Assembly (NCBI GenBank): GCA_021803845.1
Contig: JAJZLA010000073.1
Location: forward strand, 1-7,180
Direction of reading: 5' to 3'
Origin: a bacterium
GTDB lineage: Bacteria > SZUA-79 > Acidulodesulfobacterales > Acidulodesulfobacteraceae
DNA: 7,180 bases
Shown: in pieces, positions 1 to 7,180 of the stretch
Numbering within the stretch: the stretch's first letter is position 1
Layout of the letters: each line of letters begins with the position of its first letter
The notes under the pieces: generated by a model
What the model saw: the letters and a program-made list of their open reading frames with translations, nothing else
Told to the model about the DNA's origin: nothing
Databases searched by the model: none
Translations under genes and position numbers: made by a program

Positions 1-69
1 GACGACGAAATTAAATCGAATCTTATCGAAGCGCTTGATAAATTCAAGAAGATTTTTATGGAAGACTGA
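1..69 (+). CDS. atpA: ATP synthase F1 subunit alpha, C-terminal end (partial)
   Basis: Only the last 22 codons and the TGA stop lie in the window. They encode a charged helical tail (DDEIKSNLIEALDKF followed by KKIFMED). This resembles the C-terminal helix of F1 alpha subunits, where a motif like 'ALEEFKKSF' closes the protein. Alpha forms the non-catalytic nucleotide-binding partner of beta in the alpha3beta3 hexamer. The identification rests mostly on position: it ends 26 bases before the gamma gene, in the usual alpha-gamma-beta-epsilon order. The fragment alone would be too short to identify. Confidence 0.8.
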   Translation, partial: DDEIKSNLIEALDKFKKIFMED

Positions 70-95
70 TATAAATTATAAAGATAAATATTATT

Positions 96-830
96 ATGCC
101 GAATTTAAAATCTATAAAAAGAAAAATTTCGAGTATCAAAAATACAAGACAAATAACGAAAGCCATGAAAATGGTAGCAGGGTCGAAATTAAAGCGGAAC
201 CAGTCCGCAATGAGCGAATTTAAAGTATATGCTTCCGCCTACGACGATGTTATTAAAAATATTTCCTATAATGCGGTATTATATTCGCATCCTTTTTACG
301 GAAAGGCATCCGGCGGCAATACCGGCATAATAATAATTTCTACCGATAGAGGGCTTTGCGGGTCTTTTAATATAAATCTGTTTAAACTTTTTTTCGAAGA
401 ATTAAAGACTGCCGGAATAGATTCAAATCAAGCGAAGTTATATATTCTGGGTAAAAAAGGTTTCGATTTTTTTAAAAAGCGTAATTACGATGTTGTTTTT
501 AACAGGTCTTTTTCTGAAAGCGAATCGACTATTAATCTTTCAGTCCTATTATCCGACGGTATATTAGACGATTTCAAGGGCGGCAAAATAGAAAATATTT
601 ACATAATGTCCAATCGCTATATTTCAACGCTTCATCAAAAAGCCTATTCCGAAAAAATTTTACCGTTTGAAACCCAAGCCGCCGGCAAAAATAAAAATAG
701 CGGGGGCTATTTGGTAGAACCAGTTGATTATGAAGATGAAATCATAGACAAAATTTTAAAGATTATATATATACTAAGATATATTCCAGAATTTTGGAAT
801 CTTTTGCCGGCGAACAAGCTTCAAGAATGA
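96..830 (+). CDS. atpG: ATP synthase F1 subunit gamma, 5' part of a frame-disrupted gene
   Basis: Gamma is the central rotor shaft of F1; its N- and C-terminal helices form the coiled coil that turns inside alpha3beta3. The start is the family's usual one ([20 protein letters not shown], then [11 protein letters not shown] at about residues 21-31). No clear Shine-Dalgarno sequence precedes ATG 96. The reading frame runs 244 codons to TGA 828-830, but only the first 222 residues (to Lys at 759-761) look like gamma. The last 22 residues ([15 protein letters not shown]...) do not. The true C-terminal helix continues in the -1 frame up to 964. Joined at 761 the protein would have 289 residues, the normal family length. 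As read in the zero frame, the protein lacks the C-terminal shaft helix and would be expected not to work as a rotor. The cause may be a one-base deletion, an assembly error or recoding. Confidence 0.9.
   Translation: MPNLKSIKRKISSIKNTRQITKAMKMVAGSKLKRNQSAMSEFKVYASAYDDVIKNISYNAVLYSHPFYGKASGGNTGIIIISTDRGLCGSFNINLFKLFFEELKTAGIDSNQAKLYILGKKGFDFFKKRNYDVVFNRSFSESESTINLSVLLSDGILDDFKGGKIENIYIMSNRYISTLHQKAYSEKILPFETQAAGKNKNSGGYLVEPVDYEDEIIDKILKIIYILRYIPEFWNLLPANKLQE
755..761 (+). other. atpG: Slippery-type heptamer TTTAAAG at the atpG frame break
   Basis: In the zero frame the codons read T_TTA_AAG, which fits the X_XXY_YYZ pattern used for -1 ribosomal frameshifting. After a -1 slip the next codon is GAT 761-763, which leads straight into the conserved gamma C-terminus. 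A small inverted repeat (ATTCCA 783-788, TGGAAT 795-800) lies 21 bases downstream, further than the usual distance for a stimulatory stem. No Shine-Dalgarno-like stimulator is visible upstream. The heptamer is seen directly; its use in frameshifting is a hypothesis. Confidence 0.35.
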
Positions 831-964
831 ACGCAATGGACAATGCGACAAGAAATGCGGGGAAGCTTATAAATAAATTAACCGTGTCTTATAATAAAGC
901 GCGGCAGGCGGCCGTTACGCTCGAAATTTTAGATATTATAAACGGCATGAATGCGATAAAATAA
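761..964 (+). pseudogene. atpG: 3' part of atpG in the -1 frame (C-terminal helix of gamma)
   Basis: Reading from 761 in the -1 frame relative to the upstream part gives [19 protein letters not shown], then [15 protein letters not shown] and [17 protein letters not shown], ending at TAA 962-964 (67 codons). This is the conserved gamma C-terminus: the 'LLES.ASE.AARM.AM.NATDNA' and 'YNKARQA.IT.EI.EI' blocks are easily recognised. It joins the upstream frame with no residue gained or lost relative to the family pattern 'LLPRY(I/L)E.Q(I/V)YRALLES'. An ATG at 827-829 (the Met of ASRM) overlaps the upstream stop as ATGA, so a separate 45-residue peptide could in principle arise by reinitiation, though no Shine-Dalgarno precedes it. 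It ends 23 bases before atpD. Confidence 0.85.
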
Positions 965-971
965 ATTTTTC

Positions 972-977
972 GGAGGA
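972..977 (+). promoter_or_regulatory. atpD: Shine-Dalgarno sequence of atpD
   Basis: GGAGGA lies 10 bases before ATG 988. It is the strongest ribosome binding site in the atp part of the window and fixes the beta start. Its strength fits the need for three beta subunits per single gamma. Confidence 0.8.
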
Positions 978-987
978 CATTAAATAA

Positions 988-2400
<1,413 letters not shown>

Positions 2401-2405
2401 AAAAA

Positions 2406-2651
2406 ATGCTTCTCAATTTAAGAGTCGTAGATAAAAAAGGAATTGTTTTCGAAGGGGAGACTGATTTTTGTGAAATTCCTACAGAGGCGGGGATGGAAGG
2501 GATTATGCCAAAGCATATAAATTTTATCGCAAATCTGGCTCCGGGGAAAATAAAATATAAAAAGGGCGAAAAATTAAACGAAATAGACGCGGCAGGAGGA
2601 GGATTCGTGGAAGCCAGCGGCGGCGGCATAAACATTCTGCTTAATTCCTGA
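2406..2651 (+). CDS. atpC: ATP synthase F1 subunit epsilon, short form without C-terminal helical domain
   Basis: Epsilon sits at the foot of gamma and couples F1 to the c-ring. The 81 residues cover the N-terminal beta-sandwich: MLLNLRVVDKKGIVFEGE (1-18), a strand-turn region CEIPTEAGMEGIMPKH that replaces the usual 'VPGTEGEFGVLPGHAP', LAPGKIKY, and the last strands GGGFVEASGGGINILL. Typical epsilon proteins have 130-140 residues; the two-helix C-terminal domain, which binds ATP or inhibits hydrolysis in several bacteria, is absent. The 66 bases to serS contain no coding continuation in any frame, so this is not a simple frameshift. Short epsilons are known in some lineages (from memory, Chlorobium). 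The start is supported by AGAAAGG 2391-2397, 8 bases upstream and inside atpD. It is the last atp gene here. Confidence 0.9.
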   Translation: MLLNLRVVDKKGIVFEGETDFCEIPTEAGMEGIMPKHINFIANLAPGKIKYKKGEKLNEIDAAGGGFVEASGGGINILLNS

Positions 2652-2717
2652 TTGATATTTAGCTTTAAAAATATTAATATAATACGAAAATAAAAATAAC
2701 TTAAATTTTAATTAAAA
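2652..2717 (+). promoter_or_regulatory. A/T-rich spacer with a possible promoter for serS-ftsK-lolA
   Basis: This spacer has only 6 G/C among 66 bases. A perfect TATAAT lies at 2678-2683, about 35 bases before the serS ATG. The best -35 candidate is TTGATA 2652-2657, but the 20-base gap is longer than the usual 17. A perfect A/T palindrome (TTTTAATTAAAA, 2706-2717) touches the start codon. No GC-rich hairpin with a T run is present, so there is no visible terminator for the atp operon and read-through into serS is possible. In so A/T-rich a stretch, TATAAT may be chance. Confidence 0.3.
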
Positions 2718-3983
2718 ATGATAGACATTAAACTTATTAGAGAACAGAGAGAATACGTCAAAAAGGAGATGGAAAAACTTTTTGTTCATGTTCCTATAGA
2801 CGAAATTTTTGAGCTTGACGAATCCAAAAGAAAACTTTTATATGATTCCGAATGTTTAAGGAATACAAGGAAAACCCTTTCTAAAGAAATAGCTTCGGAA
2901 AAGGATGCGGAAGTAATTTCGGCAAAAAAAAACGAGGCGAACAAGGTAAACGAATTAATTAAAATTCAGGAAGACGAATTAAGCGCCATAGAAGAAAGGC
3001 TTAATTCGCTGATGCTTAACGTTCCTAATCTGCCCGACCCAGACGTTCCCGTCGGCGAAGATGAAACCGGAAATGAGGCGGTAGCGTATTTTAACGAAAA
3101 GAAAAAGTTTAATTTCGAACCTAAAACTCATTACGAAATAGGACAAAAAAGAGACTTGATAGATTTCGAAAGAGGGGTTAAAATTTCAGGCACGCGGTTT
3201 TATATTTTAAAAAAGGGACTCGCAAAACTTCAGAGGGCGCTTATTAATTTTATGCTGGACGTCCATATAACTTATCACGATTATGAAGAGATATACCCGC
3301 CTTTTATGGTAAACGGGGCATGTTTAGTGGGAACGGGACAGCTTCCTAAATTTTCGGATAATTTATATAAAGACGACGATTCCGCAATGTGGTTCGTTCC
3401 GACCGCCGAGGTTCCGGTTACGAATATGTACAGAGACGAAGTGTTCGCAATAGACAGGCTTCCCGTAAAGCATGTCGCCTATACGGCCTGCTTCAGGAAA
3501 GAACGGCTGTCCGCCGGCAAAGACACGAAGGGTATAAAAAGGGGGCATCAATTCGATAAGGTAGAACTCGTAAAAATTACTACGCCCGAAACCGCAAAAG
3601 AAGAATTATTTAGTCTTATAGCCGATGCGCAGGATATATTAAACAGGCTCGATATACCACACAGGCTCGTCAGGATATGTACAGGCGATTTAAGTTTTAC
3701 GGCAAGCGAAAAATTCGACATCGAGGTTTACGCCCCCGGAATTAATGAATGGCTTGAGGTCAGTTCATGTTCTAATTTCGGTTCTTTTCAGGCAAGAAGA
3801 GCAAATATTAAATTTAAAAGGGATAAAAATTCAAAAGCAGAATTTGCCGCTACGTTAAACGGCTCTGGGCTTGCTCTTCCAAGGGTTATGATTGCGATAA
3901 TCGAAAATTATCAGAAGGAAGACGGTTATATAAAAATTCCTGACGCCTTGAAGTCTTATTTCGCAACGGAAGAGTTCATTTAA
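2718..3983 (+). CDS. serS: Seryl-tRNA synthetase (class II)
   Basis: It charges tRNA-Ser (and tRNA-Sec, if present) with serine in the cytoplasm through a seryl-adenylate. The 421-residue length is typical. The start MIDIKLIREQREYVKKEM matches the usual 'MLDIKLIREN'. Residues about 28-100 are charged and helical and form the antiparallel coiled-coil arm that grips the long variable arm of tRNA-Ser. The class II catalytic core follows: TAEVPVTN (229-236), motif 2 ACFRKERLSAGKDTKG (257-272, with Arg260 and Glu262 for ATP), HQFDKVELVKI (277-287), the serine-binding region EVSSCSNFGSFQARR (347-361), and motif 3 NGSGLALPR (381-389, Arg389). Motif 3 has LPR where VGR is common; the arginine is kept. 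There is no Shine-Dalgarno sequence: the 12 bases before ATG are all A/T. A run of nine A (2924-2932) lies in the arm-coding region. Confidence 0.98.
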   Translation: MIDIKLIREQREYVKKEMEKLFVHVPIDEIFELDESKRKLLYDSECLRNTRKTLSKEIASEKDAEVISAKKNEANKVNELIKIQEDELSAIEERLNSLMLNVPNLPDPDVPVGEDETGNEAVAYFNEKKKFNFEPKTHYEIGQKRDLIDFERGVKISGTRFYILKKGLAKLQRALINFMLDVHITYHDYEEIYPPFMVNGACLVGTGQLPKFSDNLYKDDDSAMWFVPTAEVPVTNMYRDEVFAIDRLPVKHVAYTACFRKERLSAGKDTKGIKRGHQFDKVELVKITTPETAKEELFSLIADAQDILNRLDIPHRLVRICTGDLSFTASEKFDIEVYAPGINEWLEVSSCSNFGSFQARRANIKFKRDKNSKAEFAATLNGSGLALPRVMIAIIENYQKEDGYIKIPDALKSYFATEEFI

Positions 3984-3991
3984 TTTAAATT

Positions 3992-6190
3992 ATGCCAAGC
4001 CATAAAAGGACAATATGGGGAGTATTAATTATATTTTTTTCCATATATGCCCTATTATCCCTTTATTCATACGATATACTTCAGCAGACCTTTAATTCGT
4101 ATTCTATTTCGACGGTTCATAAAACAAACCTCGGCGGATACTTCGGCGGCATTTTATCTAACTATTTATTGACAGTATTCGGGCTGGTTTCGTTTCTAAT
4201 AATACTTTTTATATTATTAGCCGGCATCGTCATGATATTAAACAAACCATTAATTAAAAGATTTTATGCCGGAATTTTAATCGCCCTTCTTGCTTTGTCG
4301 ATTTTTTTGTACCGCCTGTTCCCGAAAATTTCATATCACGGCTTTATTATATCCGGCGGAGGATTAATAGGCAGAGGAATTTACGGCGCCCTTTTTAAAT
4401 TTTTCGGAGAAGCCGGAACAATAATAATAACCCTTTTGTTTTTTTTGTCTTCGTTTTATATTTTTTTTAAGAAAATCAATCGCGAACGTGCGTCTGAATA
4501 TTTTAATTATATTTATAATCTGTCTAGAATAGATATAAAAAAAATTAAACTTTTAAATTTTCGATTTCCGTTTGTTAAGGCGGCGGAGTTTCTTTCTTCT
4601 TTAAAATTAATGTTCGAAAAAAGGAAAGGGCTTAAAAAAAGGAAAAAAAGCTTCGTTTTAAATAAAGAGTTATTTGGGGGGGCGAGAGAAGAGCTTATAA
4701 GCGATTTAGAAAAAAAAGAGGAAATCGAAGTTATATGCGAAGAACCAATCCCGGAAAAAGACGGCACGTTTGATTTTATAGACGACAGGGATTCAAAAAT
4801 ACCCCCTATTTCATTAATAAACAGCGAAACGGCGGCAAAGGATGTTCAGAAAACCGATAAGTTATCTCTTTTAGGAAACGCTACGTTAATAGAAAAAAAA
4901 CTTACGGATTTTGGAGTTAAAGGAAAAGTTACGGGTATAAATCCCGGTCCTATTATAACTATGTATGAGTTCGAACCTGCAAGCGGAGTTAAAGTCGGAA
5001 GAATTCTGTCGCTCTCGGAAGACCTTACTATGGCGTTAAAATCAAAACCCGTCAGGATAACGGGAGTTATAGAAGGCAAGTCCGCGGTAGGCATCGAAGT
5101 CCCTAATAACAAAAGAGAAACTGTTTTCTTTTCGGAAATTTTAAATTCAAAAGATTTTGTAGATTCAAAATCTTTGCTTACGATAATTCTCGGAAAAAAT
5201 ATTACGGGAGGCAGCGTCCTGTTCGACATAGCAAAGGCGCCGCATTTATTAATCGCTGGGGCTACCGGAGCGGGAAAAAGCGTTTTTATAAACACTTTAG
5301 TAATAAGCCTTCTTTTTAAGGCAAGCTACGAAGAGCTTAATTTTTTGATGATAGACCCTAAAAGATTAGAATTGACGCCTTTTGAAAATCTGCCTCATCT
5401 TATAAGCGACGTCGTATATGATGCCAAAAAAGCAGGTATCGCTCTTAAATGGGCAGTATCGGAAATGGAAGGCAGGTACAAAAAGATGCAGGCAGAAGGG
5501 GTTAAAAATATAGAACAGTTCAATGAAAAATTTAAAAAGCAGGGATTGAAACCCATGCCTTATTTAGTAATTATAATAGACGAGTTAAGCGACCTGATGC
5601 TTACGAGTCCGAAAGACGTCGAAACTTCAATAATAAGGCTTTCCCAAATGGCTCGCGCCTGCGGAATTCACCTTATAATCGCCACGCAGAGGCCCTCCGT
5701 TAACGTCGTCACCGGCGTTATTAAGGCGAATATGCCTTCGCGCATATCTTTTTTGGTTTCCTCCAAGGTCGATTCCAGAACCATATTGGATTCGAACGGC
5801 GCCGAGGAACTGCTGGGTAACGGAGATATGCTTTTTATGCCGCCGGGACAGGGGAGGCTTACAAGAATTCACGGGTCCTATATTTCGGAAGAAGAGATTA
5901 AAAAGGCGCTGGATTTTATAACAGGAAAGAATTTTCCGTCTCAGAAAAACGAACTATTAATAAATGAGTTTGACAATACCGGTAATTTTGATAGAATAAT
6001 TACGGACGATCCCGACGACGAAATATATAACGAGGTGCTGAATTTGGTTCAGTCAGAAGACGACGGCGAAAATATTTCGATATCATACGTGCAGAGAAGA
6101 TTCAGGATAGGTTTTAACAGGGCGGCAAGAATAATAGAAAAAATGCAAAACGACGGAATTTTAACAAAAAAAAGGAGACAGGGAAAATGA
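3992..6190 (+). CDS. ftsK: DNA translocase FtsK/SpoIIIE family
   Basis: It is a septum-anchored hexameric ATPase that pumps chromosomal DNA and assists dimer resolution during division. The 732 residues are nearer to SpoIIIE (about 790) than to E. coli FtsK (about 1330). The N-terminal membrane domain has hydrophobic segments at about 8-26, 57-83, 92-109 and 142-160. A short, lysine-rich then acidic linker (about 161-285) follows. The alpha/beta motor has an alpha-domain region NPGPIITMYEFEPASGVKVG (317-336), Walker A GATGAGKS (423-430), MIDPKRLEL (453-461), Walker B LVIIIDE (525-531) and IATQRPSVNVVTGVIKANMP (563-582). Residues about 675-732 form the winged-helix gamma domain that reads orientation sequences (ISISYVQRRFRIGFNRAARI). 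All motor motifs are intact. The start is 8 bases after serS with no Shine-Dalgarno, so coupling to serS translation is likely. The stop overlaps the lolA start by ATGA. Confidence 0.97.
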   Translation: MPSHKRTIWGVLIIFFSIYALLSLYSYDILQQTFNSYSISTVHKTNLGGYFGGILSNYLLTVFGLVSFLIILFILLAGIVMILNKPLIKRFYAGILIALLALSIFLYRLFPKISYHGFIISGGGLIGRGIYGALFKFFGEAGTIIITLLFFLSSFYIFFKKINRERASEYFNYIYNLSRIDIKKIKLLNFRFPFVKAAEFLSSLKLMFEKRKGLKKRKKSFVLNKELFGGAREELISDLEKKEEIEVICEEPIPEKDGTFDFIDDRDSKIPPISLINSETAAKDVQKTDKLSLLGNATLIEKKLTDFGVKGKVTGINPGPIITMYEFEPASGVKVGRILSLSEDLTMALKSKPVRITGVIEGKSAVGIEVPNNKRETVFFSEILNSKDFVDSKSLLTIILGKNITGGSVLFDIAKAPHLLIAGATGAGKSVFINTLVISLLFKASYEELNFLMIDPKRLELTPFENLPHLISDVVYDAKKAGIALKWAVSEMEGRYKKMQAEGVKNIEQFNEKFKKQGLKPMPYLVIIIDELSDLMLTSPKDVETSIIRLSQMARACGIHLIIATQRPSVNVVTGVIKANMPSRISFLVSSKVDSRTILDSNGAEELLGNGDMLFMPPGQGRLTRIHGSYISEEEIKKALDFITGKNFPSQKNELLINEFDNTGNFDRIITDDPDDEIYNEVLNLVQSEDDGENISISYVQRRFRIGFNRAARIIEKMQNDGILTKKRRQGK
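6172..6177 (+). promoter_or_regulatory. lolA: Shine-Dalgarno sequence of lolA
   Basis: AAGGAG lies 9 bases before ATG 6187, inside the last codons of ftsK. It decides the lolA start and, together with the ATGA overlap, indicates translational coupling. Confidence 0.75.
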
Positions 6191-6849
6191 AAGCAGGGTT
6201 TTCAAAATTATTTATATCGTTTATAATTTTATCGTTGATTTTTTCCATATATTTTACTCATAAATCTTACGGCATATCCGATAATACGGTTAATAAAATC
6301 GAGGCGGAATATAAAAACGTTTATTCTATAAGCGCTTATTTCTACCAGAAAGAAATTATGCCCGGATATTCTCAGAATATGGCTTTTAAAGGTCGTTTTT
6401 ATTACGTACGAAATAAGGGCATGGCATGGGTTTACGAATATCCTTTCCATAAGCGGCAGGTTTTAAAAAACGCAAGGCTTTATATAATAAATAATCAAAT
6501 CAAAAAAGTTACCGTCGTAAACGTAGGAAAAGAAAAGGGCGGCTTTCCGCCTAACGTAGTAAAAGTCATAGGCAGTTTGACCAAGTATTTCAGAGTGGAA
6601 AATATTTCTAAAAATTCCGTTTCGGGGGAAATAGTTCTTGAATTGAAGCCGATATCTATGCAGAGGGCAAAAAAAATATACGTAGGCTTCGGCGGAAAAA
6701 GCCTTAAAATAAAATCGCTTAAGATTATTACGCATCAGGGGCAGATAATAGATTTTATATATAAAAACGTTAAATTTAACGGCAGTATTAACGGCAGGGT
6801 TTTTAATATTCATTTTCCTTCGTATTATACGATAATAAAAGAAAACTAA
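6187..6849 (+). CDS. lolA: Outer-membrane lipoprotein carrier protein LolA
   Basis: LolA takes lipoproteins from the inner-membrane LolCDE complex and carries them across the periplasm to the outer membrane. The protein has 220 residues (the usual length is about 200-220). It begins with a signal peptide: Lys2 and Lys7, a hydrophobic core at about 8-23, and a likely cleavage after Gly29 in KSYG. The mature part fits the LolA fold: an N-terminal helix, then [19 protein letters not shown] (about 48-66) like the family's 'FTQ' strand, [20 protein letters not shown] (about 68-87) matching 'GxxxxxrPgkfRWeY..P', and paired strands to the end. The conserved Arg of 'FRW' is replaced in MAWVYEYP, which keeps the Trp. 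Divergence is normal in this family, so the call rests on motif pattern, signal peptide and its place after ftsK, as in E. coli. It overlaps ftsK by 4 bases. Confidence 0.85.
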   Translation: MKAGFSKLFISFIILSLIFSIYFTHKSYGISDNTVNKIEAEYKNVYSISAYFYQKEIMPGYSQNMAFKGRFYYVRNKGMAWVYEYPFHKRQVLKNARLYIINNQIKKVTVVNVGKEKGGFPPNVVKVIGSLTKYFRVENISKNSVSGEIVLELKPISMQRAKKIYVGFGGKSLKIKSLKIITHQGQIIDFIYKNVKFNGSINGRVFNIHFPSYYTIIKEN

Positions 6850-6875
6850 TATCAATTTTAAACCGGGGATTAACG

Positions 6876-7180
6876 ATGCCTTCTTTCGATATTGTATCCA
6901 AAGCGGACCTTCAGGAGGTCGATAACGCCATCAATCAAACCGTCAAAGAAATAACGGGCAGGTACGATTTTAAAGGAACTAAAAGCGAAATAAAAAGACA
7001 GGATAATATTCTTACTCTTCTCGGCGACGACGATTATAAACTTACCGCTTTAATAGATATACTTAAAGGAAAACTTATAAAGCGGGGGGTTTCGGTAAAA
7101 TTCCTGGATTTCAAAAAAAAGGAAGAAGCATCTAAAGGAATGATGCGCCAAGAAGTGGAAATCAAAGAAGGGGTTGATAA
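6876..7180 (+). CDS. yajQ: YajQ family nucleotide-binding protein (UPF0234), 5' part
   Basis: The window holds 101 complete codons of a family of about 160 residues; the gene runs off the right edge. The conserved start [20 protein letters not shown] (1-20) is diagnostic, followed by [15 protein letters not shown] (about 25-39), then [20 protein letters not shown] (48-67) and [12 protein letters not shown] (68-79). YajQ proteins are small cytoplasmic proteins with two ferredoxin-like domains. A Xanthomonas member binds cyclic di-GMP and acts through a transcription factor, and nucleic-acid binding has also been described. Its role here is not known. A weak ribosome binding site GGGGA (6865-6869) lies 6 bases before ATG. 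It follows lolA after 26 bases without a terminator, so it probably shares the transcript. Confidence 0.93.
   Translation, partial: MPSFDIVSKADLQEVDNAINQTVKEITGRYDFKGTKSEIKRQDNILTLLGDDDYKLTALIDILKGKLIKRGVSVKFLDFKKKEEASKGMMRQEVEIKEGVD

Noticed and set aside
35..223. 62-codon open frame overlapping the end of atpA and the start of atpG
   Set aside because: It lies in another frame across two recognised genes, has no family resemblance and is explained by A/T-rich codon use.
783..800. Inverted repeat ATTCCA-GAATTT-TGGAAT in atpG as a frameshift-stimulating hairpin or terminator
   Set aside because: The stem is short and A/T-rich, begins 21 bases after the heptamer, has no T run after it, and lies in conserved coding sequence.
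2706..2717. Perfect palindrome TTTTAATTAAAA just before the serS start as an operator
   Set aside because: It consists only of A and T within a spacer of about 9 percent G/C, so chance is a sufficient explanation. It is mentioned only as part of the spacer.
2924..2932. Nine-A run in serS that contains an in-phase A_AAA_AAC heptamer
   Set aside because: A -1 slip would meet a stop after a few codons and yield only a piece of the coiled-coil arm. The zero frame is intact and such A runs are common in this A/T-rich sequence.
6463..6855. 130-codon open frame on the minus strand opposite lolA
   Set aside because: The plus-strand frame has a signal peptide, a good ribosome binding site and LolA-like motifs; the opposite frame has none of these.

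Overview
The window is a compact run of co-directional (+ strand) housekeeping genes from an AT-rich bacterium. In order it holds the 3' end of atpA, then atpG, atpD and atpC (the F1 part of an F0F1 ATP synthase operon), serS (seryl-tRNA synthetase), ftsK (DNA translocase of the FtsK/SpoIIIE family), lolA (periplasmic lipoprotein carrier) and the 5' two thirds of a yajQ-family gene. LolA implies an outer membrane, so the organism is probably Gram-negative. The strong bias to A/T at third positions and the gene content would fit a delta-proteobacterial or related uncultured lineage, but the sequence alone does not settle this. No RNA gene, mobile element or CRISPR array was seen, and no gap between genes exceeds about 70 bases.

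Region 1-2651 (ATP synthase): alpha (last 22 codons), gamma, beta and epsilon follow in the usual bacterial order with small spacers. Beta is complete with all catalytic motifs. Two members are unusual. The gamma gene is broken by an apparent -1 frameshift at about position 761, and the break lies exactly on a heptamer of the X_XXY_YYZ slippery type (T_TTA_AAG); a -1 slip there would restore a normal 289-residue gamma. The epsilon gene has only 81 codons. It ends at the close of the N-terminal beta-sandwich and lacks the C-terminal helical domain that inhibits the enzyme in many bacteria.

Region 2652-2717: a 66-base, almost pure A/T spacer separates the atp genes from serS. It is the only spacer in the window with room for a promoter, and it holds a perfect TATAAT but a poorly spaced -35 candidate.

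Region 2718-7180: serS and ftsK are 8 bases apart, ftsK and lolA overlap by 4 bases (ATGA), and yajQ follows lolA after 26 bases, so this looks like one transcription unit. The grouping serS/ftsK/lolA also occurs, in another order, around E. coli ftsK-lolA-rarA-serS. The proteins link energy supply, translation, chromosome segregation at the septum and envelope lipoprotein transport, as expected of a core-genome segment. I found no convincing new multi-gene system; the points worth checking are the atpG frameshift and the short epsilon subunit.
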